A stretch of 64,000 bases of DNA, taken from the NCBI GenBank assembly GCA_022575985.1, contig JAKSXM010000137.1, forward strand, positions 22,090,001-22,154,000, read 5' to 3'. Below, in pieces: positions 1 through 13,000 of the stretch. The first letter of the stretch is position 1; every line of letters begins with the position of its first letter. A program made the position numbers and the translations under genes. The notes under the pieces are model-generated. The model did not search any database. It had not been told where the DNA came from and saw only the letters and a list, made by a program, of their open reading frames with translations. Origin of the DNA: Anagrus nilaparvatae (Eukaryota > Arthropoda > Insecta > Hymenoptera > Mymaridae).

Positions 1-890
1 ATGGTGGTACCTAGATATTTGAATGTATTAACTCTGTTAATTTTTATGCCATTAATTTGTAAATTGAGATCTTCCTTGGGCACGCTGTCAGAATAGCTTC
101 CAATGCACACAGTTTTGCTAATATTAACAGTTAGTTTATTATCATTAAACCATTGTGTAACCTGATTCAATCTTGTGTTCATCAGTTTTTTTGTTATGTC
201 CCAAGTACTATCAATACTTATTATTGCAATGTCATCTGCATATGATATGACAAAGTTGTATTTATCAACTAAGTCGTAGAGTACGAATAGTATTTGCCCA
301 AGTATGGTGTCTTGTGGCACACCAGTTGTTATTTTGCTTGGTTGATGTAAGTTTTCTTGATACTTCACTCTTTGAATCCTGTTTCTTAGATAATTTTGTA
401 GCAGTTCAAGTATTTTACCTCTAAAGCCATGACTATTTAATTTTTGTAGAATCAATAAAGGATACTATTGCTGTTTTTTTTTTTCATTTAATCCATTATA
501 CAGTGTGTCAGTAAGTTCAGTAAGTGATTCTTTAGTACCTAACCCTTTAACAAAGCCATATTTTTGTGTGCAATGATGTTATTTTCTATTATGAAGTTAA
601 TAAGCCTATTGTAGATGATTTTTTCAAGAACCTTAGCTAAATTGAAGATTAGAGAGATAGGGCGATAGTTGCTGACATTTTCTCTTTTCCCAGATTTGTA
701 AATAGGAACAATTTCAGATTCTTTCAAGCTTTGAGGCCATATGTTCTTGTCTATGCAAAGATTTATTATATTAGCCAGGGGATCCGAGATATCATCAGTT
801 AAAATTTTCAGTACCCTAGCGTTAATACCGTCTACTCCACCTGTTTTGTTAGTAAATTCTTAATTATTTTTGTGATTTCATCATTATCAG
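1..890 (-). pseudogene. Non-LTR retrotransposon (LINE) reverse transcriptase fragment, decayed
   Basis: Read on the minus strand, the segment gives successive pieces of a LINE reverse transcriptase in the right order but in shifting frames. From about 890 down to 539 comes the fingers region, including the pieces GGVDGINARVLKIL and VSNYRPISL. Around 430-480 is a damaged motif A (SFIDSTK followed by a stop). At about 305-330 is TGVPQDTILGQ, the usual GVPQG motif with changes. At about 231-242 is the catalytic YADD, followed by NDNKLTVNISKT and FKYLG near position 1. At least one frameshift near 850, stops in motif A and a deletion after it show the copy is dead. The arrangement fits the Jockey/I/CR1 group of LINEs, but the clade cannot be fixed by eye. 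The element continues beyond the left edge of the window. Confidence 0.85.
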
Positions 891-3800
891 TATAGTGAAA
901 GTAGAAAGTAGAAAAAATTTAATCTGAAATATAGAAGTACTAAATTGTTGTTGTTATTATTATTATTATTATTATTACAGATATATCTTGCTAAGTTTAA
1001 GCCTACAAAATATGACATAGGACTTAAAAAAAAATTTTTTTTTAATTTTCTTTTTGGTCCAAAATTTTTTTTTAGTCCCATCATGCAATGGTGCTCGCAT
1101 TTCAATTTGTGAAATTCATTTTTTTTATTTAATTTTCTTTACATTTCAAGCCATTTTCAAGTGTTTAAAATAAAAAAAAAATCCGGCTTCTGAACCAGTA
1201 AAATTCTGCTGAAATACTCGAGACAAACGTTGAACGATCTGATTTTAAAATTTACCCAAAGATAACCTAAGCCTTCTATGCCTCTCATTAATCTGCCAGA
1301 AGGAAGTGTCCTGATTAGATGCAGCTTATGAATCAATAGATGCAGAATTAAATTTAATCTACTAACCATTAAAACCAATTGTGATTCCTTGAACAAAAAC
1401 ATATTGTCATAATTATATTTGAAATTTCCTTGATTGCGAAACCTTGGTAAAAACAGAAAACTAAAATTCAGCGTCTGGCTTTGACCTAAAATTGAAACAC
1501 CAAGAAATATTTGAAAACTTGGGACACCCTAAAGAGCACATGTTCTGATACATAGTTTTAAATAAAAAAATATCTTTTTTTCCATATGAATAATATAATG
1601 AGTTTTCATTTACTTTTTTTTGTACAAATATATTAAGAAAGTACTTGTAGGTATTTGAAATTAAATACAATAATTAAATGTACCTATAAAAAATATGTAT
1701 ATTAAAAATGAAAGAAAACAGGACAATGTATCAATTGCCTTGGCCTATTGTTGTCTCTTTTTTTTTTTTTTTTGACAATACATCCTCTTGTCTGCACTCG
1801 ACGGTTAATCTATCAAACTCGACCTTTGCTTATACAATTGCTTTTTGTATATCAAGTTGGCATAGAATATATATATATATATATACATTATAAGCTAAGC
1901 TTTGCGCGACTGAGAGATTATGGAAATGGAAGATTCGTTATGGACTTCTCTTTGCATATATTACTCGTTCAATAACAAAGCTTTGGCTAAAATCCAGCAA
2001 AAGGTTAACAAACTGCTAAGGAATCTCTGAAAATTTTCATCCAAAAACTTGTGACAGTAAACTACTTTATTATGAAGTATCTGACATTACTTTCTTCAAC
2101 TTTTTCTTTTATTTTTGTATTGGTTTTCAATTCTTTGAATTATTACTGTATTTAATATCATGTACTACAAATGAAAAAAAAAAACTTTTTTATATAATAG
2201 ATTTGACCTAAATTTTAACAAATACTATTTTCTTAGGATATCGTAGATCTCGAAGATATCGTAAACTATAACTTTGCACATATTTTAATTAATTTAATTT
2301 TTTTTTAAATATGTTTTTTTATTTAAATTTTTAAAAAGGTTTTACTTATTTTCTTGCTAGTGGAAAAAAAGGATAGTAAATTAGTTGTTATTTGGGCCAT
2401 TCTTTCTTTTTGTAACTATGCGTCGAACTATACTACTAACTGCCATTAATAACGGGTAGAGCAAATTAACCCATCTGGTACACATGTAAACACTCCTTTT
2501 TAAGAATTCTATTGACACAAAAATTTATACAGGTCATCTTATTGATTAAATTATTATTAAGTTTAATATTGTAATAAACAATATTTTCTGTCCAAAGGCA
2601 TTGCTGACAGTTCATAATTCTTTTTTTAAAACAGATGCACATCAATATTCGTTCTATCATTTCAAAACGATGTCAACAATTTTAATAAAAAATATGCCAA
2701 AAAATCAATAAATTTTTTGATTTATTGAAGAACATTCTGATTTAAAAAAAAAGATTATAAAATAAGTAACTAAAGATTTGGCACGAGTTTTATCACGAAT
2801 GAATGTGGCCGAAGCTTCCTGCAATAAATTCTCGAGATTATGTGATCTAAAACATTTGTATATTTAAGCTATTACGCACGTTTAGTCTTTAATGCTCAAC
2901 ATTCCTTGGAAAACATTATTTTTATTTACTGTTTATACCAAGAAAAATTATGCTATTCTTTGGCAGTAAAAGAATTTAAATACAGAGATTTTTTTAACTG
3001 TTCAAATTTCGGATTCTATTTATTTACTATTCATTAATACAAAATAAATAATGGAATTAATTAAAAGCAACGCCTTAGAACAGCAGTTAAATTTAGTTCT
3101 AGATGCTATATATAATTGGTAGAGCGAAGCAAACCATTCTTAAAAATAGAAAAACTTTTTTTATTTGAAAGAAAATGCCTCGAATAGTACAGAAGCCATC
3201 AATGTTAAATGTATGTACTTTTGCCTAATGTTTGAGCAAGGCTGTTTATACAAGGAAAGTCAATTTAAACGATTCACTCGTAAACAAAGCCAAATAATTA
3301 AAAATGTTTCATGCTAAATTTATTAGGGTTTAAGGGGGTCATATGATAGGGGCATTAAATTCATGTCTTAGGGTAGATCGGGCTCAGCAGGACCCAATTT
3401 AGGAATTTTAAATAAAAAATTTATTTTTTTATTTCAAATTCAAATTTACATGAAATTTTAGTTCCACATACGATTTTAACTAAAAATAAAATACAAAGCA
3501 CATTTTAACCCTAAAATATATTCTAAAATATTTTTAACTTGTAAAATCTCCTGTGTATAAAACGATTAGTACTAAATTTTTAATATAATATTTAAATCTT
3601 TAGAAAGACAAATTAATTTAATAGCTGATTAAATATCCTAAAATTTTACAATTAGAAATTAACGTTTGTCAATAACAAAATAACTGTTTTATTAGTAAAA
3701 TCAACATACTTTTATTTGAACTGACAATTTTTTTATTATTAAAATTTTTATTTCATTTTTATTATACAAATTATAACAAATAATAACAAAATAAATAATT

Positions 3801-6103
3801 TTTATTGATTTAATAATAAAATAAAAAGTAATAAAAAATATAGAAGTAAAACAATATTAGGTATGTAAATTTACTTTTGTTTTAAAAGAATTATTTTTTC
3901 TATTTGATATTTGTTTTTTATCAAATAAAAAAGAAAAAATTTCATCTCATAAATAAGTTTTTCTTATAAAAAGATGGTAAATTCTGTTTGTTAAATTCTT
4001 ATTTTATTATATAAGATAATCTCATAAGAAAGCATCAGATTTAAGGCAGTTATTAAGTAATAGTATTGGTATAATATAAAAGACATTTTTTTTTTGGGAA
4101 AAAGACGTCACCGAAGCGTAATAAGGAGGTTCGATGCTCTTTTTTTTCTTTACAAGTAAACTTCTTTATAAAATAGTAGTATAATAAAAAAAATTACACA
4201 AGAAGAACATAACGAAAGAAAAATATATAAAAAGTCAAAAAAAGTAGTAACTGAATTGTATAAAAATCATTTTTATGAATGTTAAGAATCAAAAATTATT
4301 TATTTAAAAGATTTTTTTTCAAACTAAACCCTTAATTTATAGCATTAAAAAAATAAAAATAATAAAGATTTATTTATTTATTCAACGTTTGTGTGTATTT
4401 GTGTGAATGTTGAAAAAATAAAAATAAAAATTTAAGTAAACACAGCATTTTTCGTTAATATGCTTAATAAATATTCTTGAAAACATTAAAAGCAAATGGA
4501 ATGTACATTTTTTTTTTTTGCTACTCTAAATAGATATTTTATTATATTCATTAGTAAATTAAAAAAATAAATATTGTGCCATAAATTTCATTAAAATGTA
4601 TTTCATAATTTTTAAAAATAAATTTTATTTATTAGTAATTATGTTTAAGCTGATTCTAAATTATCTAAGCTATACCTTACGAAGATTTTTGAAAAAGCAC
4701 CAAAATTTGGTTTTTTATGGATTATAATTATATAAGACGATATGCTTCGCTCTACCATTTTTCTTATGGTAGTTATTAAATACATACCTAGGTTTGCTAA
4801 AAAAAAATACATAAATATTGTTAAAATTAAAAAAAAATTTTTTTGCAAATAATTTTGTGGTATAAATGACAACCGTTTTAAAAATGCAGATTATCTGAAG
4901 ATTTGCCGCCGTTACAGAACACTTAAAAATAATAGTTTATGGCATAAAATTATTCTAAAATATAATCAAATTTGTAAAAAACTAATAACGGGTTTGCACA
5001 ATCAATTTGCATAAAACATGTTTATGTATTACTTATCTATTACAAAGATTCTAGCTTCCTAAAGCGCATTGTAAAATTAAATTAGTCCCTAACCCCGGAT
5101 TATTCTAAGTTCCTAAATCGAAATTATTATAAGTTCATTTGACCCCTCGATTTTCAGGCATTCTAGGGTAAATAAACATGTTTCATATTGAAGTTATTTA
5201 TTTTAAATCAATTTTCTAATAATATAAAGAAAAAAAGTAAACTAAAACGTATTTACTCATAATTCTGATCATTTTAAAGCATAAGCTTTTTTTATCCAAT
5301 AAAACATTTTTTTTTTTAAGATCAATGTTAAAAATATTCTTATATTGCGCAAACTCCTAATATATAGACAATGTTTTTCATCTCTGTGATGCATAAAAAA
5401 TATCCTTTTTACCGGACTGTTGCTTTTCTCTTTGACATCAAAAGAATGCATAAGGGCTTCGTTAATCAAGAAAAAAAAACATGCGTCCCCTCTTGCATTT
5501 TACTACAAATAGGTAATACTTTTTTATTTTCAAAATCTTTTATACATTTTTTTTTCTTTGTATTCAATATTGTCACATAAATTTAAAATAAAAAAAAGGT
5601 TTAAAAAAAGTTTTACTCAGATAATCGTTAAATTAAAATTTTATCAGTAAATATTAGACTTTTTTATTAAGAAACAAAGATTACTAAAATTTCGTTATGC
5701 CACAAGAATGTAATAATAATTAAAAGTTAACTAAATAAATATAATAAAAAGTAGCAACTAGTTTTTACTGATAATTTAATTTTTTTTGCACACGAAATTT
5801 TCATCAGATGTACAAATTTTTTATGTGCTCGAAAAGAAAAAAATACAGTTTTACCTTTTATATATTAACTAAAGCCATAAAAATTACGTGATACTGCAGA
5901 AGAAAACATTACGATAAATACTACTATTTTAATGGTTGAAATAAAATATATGGGTAGAGAATGTATATGTGTTTACTACTATTAAATTTTAAATAAAAAG
6001 TTTTATTACAACAAATTTTTTAAAAATTACCTTTTATATAAAGTAATAAAAACTCTAGCACTAACTATCAAAATTGATTATTTTTAAATAATTTTTTATA
6101 CTT
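891..6103. other. AT-rich non-coding stretch with minor repeats
   Basis: No convincing gene was seen on either strand. The short open frames here are poly-K/N/F/I translations of A- and T-runs. It contains a (TTA)n microsatellite at about 952-975, an (AT)n tract near 1868-1886, and at about 5050-5170 a reversed relative of the dispersed repeat that is tandem at 62.6-62.9 kb. Confidence 0.6.
952..977. repeat. (TTA)n microsatellite
   Basis: A run of TTA triplets lies just beyond the LINE fragment. It may be a slippage product of A/T-rich sequence. Confidence 0.8.
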
Positions 6104-6513
6104 CACTGTAAAAAGTAACTTTCTTAGATTTACAAAAAAAAATAGAATTTTTTCGAGAAATTAGCGAATTTTCAAAAAATTTTGTAAATATTCGATAAAA
6201 ATCGTCATTTTACTAAATTTAGTATATTCTCGAATTTTTTTTGTGAATTTACGAAAAAAGTTGTAAATTCACCATTATTTTTCATAAATTTACAACTTTT
6301 TTTTGTAAATTTTCGAAAAAAAATTTCTAAATTATCAATTTTTCTTGCGAATTCATAAAAAAAAATCGAGAAAACTCGAATTTTTTGTTAATATTCTAAA
6401 TTTAGTATATTTACGATTTTTTTCGAATATTTAAAATTTTTTTCGAAAATTTACTAATTTTTCGAAAATGTTCTAATTTTTTTGTTAATATAAGAAAGTT
6501 ACTTTTTACAGTG
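6104..6513. mobile_element. MITE with 23-bp terminal inverted repeats, copy 1
   Basis: The element starts CACTGTAAAAAGTAACTTTC and ends with the exact inverse. The first 23 bp of the two ends match perfectly, and similarity continues imperfectly to about 38 bp. The 410-bp interior is strongly self-complementary, made of TTTTTCGAAAA-like runs, and has no ORF. The same element occurs at 25970-26395, and a decayed one at 59614-59973. Both intact copies are flanked by TT on each side, so a short TT target duplication is possible but unproven. The superfamily is undecided. CACTG ends are seen in CACTA/Chapaev-like elements, but two letters of flank are too little to assign it. Confidence 0.85.
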
Positions 6514-8029
6514 TTGATAAACTGGAAAGACTTCAAAATATTGGTAGATTGAGGTACATTAAGTTTACAAGCTAATAAAATTTCAAAGATCTATTCTGGA
6601 ATGGTAAAATTATTAATTTAGGCAATTGGACCATTTATGGTAAAAACAGACTTCTTACTCGTATTCAGTGATAGCGAAAGAATCACAAATAATTGTTGGA
6701 AAATTTTATTTTATAAAAAAATGATTACAAAATAAGAATTCAGGCAAAACTTATTGTATTATTGTAATAATAAAAATAAATTTATCATTAGTAAAAATTT
6801 CAAAACAGAATTTCCAACTATTAAAGCACTAAATTCCAAAACTAAAAAAATTATCTATTATAATAATTTTTCAAAGAAAATAACCTAAAACCTTAATGGC
6901 ACATGATAACATTATTTCACATCATTGTCGCATATAACAAGACAATATAGATTTTGTCTTATATGAGCAACCTATCGATGAACTTTGTTAATGCTATTTT
7001 ACACGAAAGTCTAACCATAAATGGTTTAAAAGCTTCCTACAGCTAATTACTCAACTATAATGAGCGTGTCAAGTAAAAAAGAGAGTATAACTTAAAATAC
7101 TTTTTAAAACTACTCAAAGTATTAAAAAAATAAAAAGCTTAAATTTATATTTTGATTTATTATTCTATTTTATTATTTAATAAAATATAATTTTTAAAAA
7201 TTATGTAACTTTTATTAAAAATTTTCAGTTTGAATTTTAATTATTAAAAACAAAGTTATGCTAAGAATTTAAAGCCAAAGATATTATTATTTTTCCTGCA
7301 TGAATAAATAACTAAAACTTAAAATAACATTTTATAAATATTTTCATAACAAAAATTAAAAATTCCATTTTTTTGAATTTTGATTCAAATTTTATGTTTT
7401 TCCATTTATTGAAAATTTAAAAAATTTGAAAATATAAATTTATATTTAATTAAATTGCCTGACCTAGATGTTTGTTTGGCTTAAAGTTATCTCTATAGTA
7501 TTCATTTGGCGAAGTTGAATCTCGTATGAGAATCGTGTGGTTTATTTTAGCCGCAACTAGTAATACATGTTTCACAATATAACTTACCACATACAATTAC
7601 GATATAGGTTCAATTTATACATATAGAATGTACTTTTTTTCATTTTTTTCATTTTTTATTAATATTTAATCATCAAATATTCTGAATATTTTTTTCTATT
7701 TTCATTTATGCGGTTACTAATTAAAAAAAAATGTTTTATTATAAAATAACTTGTAATTTTTTTTTTAATTAAATAATTTAACATTATTAAAAGATATTAT
7801 ACTGTGTATGTAATATGGGAATTAATTATAAATTTATAGCAGCTTATCAATAATAAATAATAATAAGTTATGATATTATATACTTAATGTCATATTATAA
7901 AACTACTTATAAATTTTTGAAAATTAAAAATATCAGCCCCAATAACCAAAATATAGAATTTATGACAAATTTAGCTTTCTATGCTTAAATAAGTATTAAA
8001 TTATTAAATTTAAATTAAATCAGATTGGA
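6514..8029. other. AT-rich stretch, nothing recognised
   Basis: Both strands are dense in stops and homopolymer runs. No gene, RNA or repeat family was recognised. Confidence 0.55.
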
Positions 8030-10005
8030 AATATCGAATAAAAACGATAATTCTAGATATTAATACTTTAATAGAAAAAAATTAGGTACTATACCTACAA
8101 AAAGAAAAAAAATATTGCTGTTTTGAGAAAAAAATTTTTAAACAATTACATATCAGATCCAAAAATTGACTATAACTGATATTTCTAAAACTAGTATTTC
8201 CATATAAAAAAATTAGGTACAATGTCTAAAAAGAAAAAAAAATTGGTATTTATTGTATTTTTTGATGACAAAAATGTAGAAAAAAAAAATTTTCAAAAAA
8301 TAAGTTATAAGATTCAAGATATCGAGTAAAAACGATACTACTAGATATTAGTACTTTCATGGAAAAAAATGAGGTATTAAACCCAAATTAAAAAAAAGAG
8401 TACTTCGAGATTTTTTGGTGAAAATAATTTTGAAAAAAAAATTTAGTCTTAATGTCATACTGGTTGTGAAATAACATTGGTTACAGTCATACATACATAT
8501 ATATTTACAAAAATACACACACACACACATGCAGAATTTTTGGTTCCTCAATAAGGAACCAATGTGATAGGTCAAATTTCGATTTTTGATTTTTTGGCAT
8601 ATAAGCACGAGACCCAAGGAAGCTAAAAAACCGGTTTTTAAAAAAAGTCTGTATGTATGTGTGTGTGTGTGTGTGTGTACGTAATCGGTGATATTTCACA
8701 AACATTATGGAGTTAAGACCTAATTTTTTTTTCAAAAATTTTTTCACCAAAAAAGCTCGAGGTACATTTTTTTTTTAAATTGGATTTAATACCTCATTTA
8801 TTTCCACGAAAGTACTTATATTTGAAAATATGATTTTTACTCTATATCTCGAATCTGATACTTAATTTTTTGAAAATTTTTTTCCTAAAATTTTTTTCAC
8901 AAAAAAATACCAAAAATACCAATTTTTATTTTCTTTTTGGACGTAGTACCTAATTTATTTCCATAGAAGTACTAGTTTTAGAAATATCGTTTATAGTAAT
9001 TTTTTGGACCTAATACTTAATTTTTTGAAAATTTTTTTCCCAAAATTTTTTTCACGAAAAAATACAAAAAACACCAATTTTTTTTTTTCTTTTTGGACGT
9101 AGTACCTAATTTATTTCTATGAAAGTACTAGTTTTAGAAAGTTCGTTTATAGTAATTTTTGGATCTAATACCGATTTTTTTCAAAATTTTTTTCTCAAAA
9201 TTAAAAAAACAAATAAATTAAAAAAACTGCAATATTTTTTCTTTTTTTGGGTGTAATACCTCATTTAATTCCATTAAAGTACTAATATCTGAAAATATTG
9301 TAACCGGTGATATTTCGCAACCATTATGGAATTAAGACCTAATTTTTTTTTTCAATAATTTTTTCATCAAAAAATCTCAATCCATTTTTTTTTTTTTTTT
9401 TAATTTGGATGTAATACATCATTTATTTCCATGAAAGTACTTATATTTGAAAGTATGGTTTTTACTCGATATCTCGAATTTAATAATTAATTTTTTTTAA
9501 TTTTTTTCCCAAAATCTTCGTCACAAAAAAGTACAAAAAACACCAAATTTTATTTTCTTATTGGACGTAGTACCTATTTTATTTCTAGGAGAGTACTAGT
9601 TTTAGAAAGTTTGTTTATAGTAAGTTTTTGGATATGATACCGAATTTTTAAAAAATTTTTTTCTTAAAATTAAGAAAACTGCAATATTTTTTTTTTTTAG
9701 TGTAATACCTGATTTAATTCCATAAAAGTACTAATATCTAAAAAAAATTGTAACCGGTGATATTTCAAAACTATTATGGAATTAAGAGAGAAACGTATGT
9801 ATGATTGCATGGTTGTAATCGGTGATATCAGTGGCATATTAATGTATTAAGCTCATTGTTTGAGGAACCTTAGTGCCAGCTAGTTGTCAGGGTATATTAA
9901 AAACAAGTTGTGTATCTTCCTGAGTATTCAAAACGTGTTTATATGCCAAAAAACCAGAAATCAAAAATTCACCTAGTTCCTCTATGAGGAACCAAAAATG
10001 TCTAT
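8030..10005. repeat. Satellite-like foldback repeat block, copy 1
   Basis: The block is built from ~150-bp related subunits containing phrases such as GTAATACCTCATTTATTTCC, GAAAGTACTAGTTTTAGAAA and ACTCGATATCTCGAATCTGA. Higher-order units open with GTAATCGGTGATATTTC or GTAACCGGTGATATTTC at about 8680, 9299 and 9751. The part from 8030 to about 8460 is inverted relative to 8690-9780. The segment 8526-8612, with TTTTTGGTTCCTC and GATTTTTTGGCATATAA, recurs inverted at about 9935-9999, so the block is a nested inverted repeat. It contains (CA)n and (GT)n tracts at 8516-8529 and 8651-8678. A shorter relative is at 29640-31050. No coding potential was seen. It could be a foldback transposon that has captured a satellite, or a dispersed satellite fragment. 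Confidence 0.8.
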
Positions 10006-13000
10006 TTTTATTATTATTTAGGTTCATTACAATGAAAAAAAAAAATCCAGTTGCCACAACCAGAGTGTTGGTAACTGCAGTTAATACTAAAAAATAGTTT
10101 AAATTTTGTTTTATTAAGATAAAATATAATTAATTAATTCATAACAACATGATGTAATATATGCATTAAGTTTTACATACAAGTATACAAGAACAAATAA
10201 TAAATTAGTCCTATTATATGTAAATTATAATTGAGAAGTTGAGCTTTGCACTTAACTCATCCTAAGGGAAATACGTTTTCTAATCGTAAGAACCCTTGTA
10301 ACTGTTATTGTATTTATATATGTATCTGTTCATATATATTTTTAACTTAAATTACATATTTACATTACTTAATTAAATCATTTTAAAGTACCTTTACTTA
10401 TTTCTATAATTATTATTAATTAAAACTTTGCTTAAATAAATTACTTACCTAACTCAGATTTTAATTTTAAATTCGCTACAAAGACTTTGTTTAAAACAAG
10501 TTTTATTTATTTAAAATTTTTTGAATAAAAATATACATAATCTTAAAAATATAATTTATTAACATAAAATTAATATAATTATATGAATTATTAACGCTGG
10601 GTAAATAACAAATAAAGATTAATTTTATTGCTGGAAGAAATCATCTCATAAATATAATTGAATTTATAAAATTAAGGTTATATTATAATTATATAAAAAC
10701 ATGTGTTACAAGATTAATCTTAAAAACCAATATTCTTAAATTTCTCTTTCTCACTTTTCAGCTCTATAGTTTTCTCTTTTTCTTATAATTTAACTACAAC
10801 TTATTTAACAAACATAAATTTAAGATTAAAGTCTTATTTCAATTTACTCAGGATCTAGCTTCGTTAGATGTATAATAACAAATATATATGTGTGTATAAG
10901 TCTTTGATCTTGATTCATTTTACTTAAAATATGGCTATGTAAATTGAAAATTAACGAAACTTTTTATTAGATTTATTTCATTAAAAACTATTAACACATT
11001 AAACTCTAAAGTAATTTTATTAGACTGTAGCATTTTTTAGGAATAGTTGCTATACAGATTTCTATTTATGAACCAAAAATGTTAGTATTTTTTTATAAAT
11101 GCCTAAAGAAGTTTTCTTGGTTACCAGATTTTATGATTCTTCTGGTTCACCTACATTAACGAAAATTCTAACAAAATCATCCAACTGGCTTTTTTAGGTC
11201 GTCCAAAAAAAACTTATAAACGAGGAATACCTGCAGGCCACTAGGAGCAAGCCCTCCCAAGTTATATTCAAATAAATATTTTATAAATAAAAGAGAAAAG
11301 TTTTCATATTTATACTTTTACAAATATTATAATATTTTTTTTTATAAAACTTTTTTTTTAACTTTCCTAATATGAGATATTTGATTATTCTATGACTTTA
11401 AAAAAAGTTTCAATAGCTTTTGAGGATGTTAATATATGATTCAATATATATATGAAATATACAAGAAAAAATTTTTTTTTATTACTTAAAATAAAAAGAT
11501 TATATGATTTATTTGATAACTGAAAAAAAGGTTACTATATGAGCAGTTCTAATCGAAACTGTCCATAAAATTTAGATTCATTTGTTGTGGAAGTTCAAGT
11601 GAGCTATAGATAAAATCATGGTCGCATTGCGTGCAAAATCTAACGAAGCTGAGTTCCTGGTAGGTAAAATTTTAAAAAATTTTTTTCCCTGAAAAAAACA
11701 AATCGCCAGTCGAATTTTTAAAAAAACTTTACTTATCCTTTATTTTCCAGAAAAAATTTACTTTTTTATTTCGAGCCTAAGTTGGCTTTAATAAATTCGA
11801 AAATCAGTTACTGTATCCGAAAAAAGAAATTAAAAAATTAGCATCCCTTATCCAGTCTAATGGGTTTTTTTTAAAAACCGAAAACAATTTTTTGCCCTTT
11901 CAGGCATAAAACTTGGTGCAAAATTTCCTAAACTCATTATACGTCTTGGTAGGCAAAAAATATTGTAAGCACAATGGCCGAAAACCTTAGAAACTAGAGT
12001 GAACACATATCACTCTAATATGAAAATTTTTGTGCCCTTGATACTTAATATACTATCACCTGACCTTGATATCATTTTTTTTAAGAATCGCTCATATACA
12101 ATAAAAGTAATTTATATTTTTTTATTACTTTTTGAAAATGTGAAAAAAGGTCAATGCGTTTATTTAAAAAAAAAGTATAAAAAATTAAAAAATAAGTATA
12201 TTTATATATCTGTATCCTACGTACTTTTATTGTACTTATAAAAAGAACTTTTATTATTACTTTATTTTATAATAACCTTTGATTTTTATATAGTCAGGAG
12301 TTCTTATTACTGTTTTAAGTGCAACCACTACTTCAATTTAATATAAATATAATTTGCATATATGTATAATCATTTGCATAAGCTTTTAATAAGTTGGCTG
12401 GATTGAGAAAATAAACAATTATCATTTGTAACTTAACCATTAAGTGGTTTTTAAAAATTTTTCGAGTATTACTCATTATTATTTTGGAATAATGAAAGTA
12501 ATAATCTTTTACAAGTATTACTAATTAGAACTTGTAAAATAATTCGAGATAGCTAATCATATACAAAGTTTTAATTATTTTCATGTAAATCTTCTGCTTT
12601 AACTGAATAGTGGTTTTTTGCCTCCTTCTACAATTGAATTCCACCCTATATAGGGCAGTTACTAAGGAGGAAAAGACAAATCCTAAGGAGATAGTTGTCT
12701 AGTTTGGGAATTTTTTAGGCTAAGAATCGTCCAGAGAAAAATTCAATACAGAGGCACAGGGCCATTCACCAAACTGGCTTACATTAAAATAAAAAAAAAT
12801 TAGTTAAAATTATTTAAAAAAATATTTTGACTAATAAATTTTCAAAAAATTGTTATTAATTTTGTAAAAGAGGCAGTTTTCTAAGTGAGATCATGCTGCC
12901 TAATAAATGGATGTAATAAAATTTAATTCAATTAACAAGATAGTTCAGATTCTTATTAAGCATCATAATTTCACATATAATATGTAAGTAACTTGACAGC

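Noticed and set aside
1157..1670. Minus-strand frames next to the LINE fragment as more retrotransposon coding sequence
   Set aside because: No reverse transcriptase, endonuclease or gag motif is visible in them.
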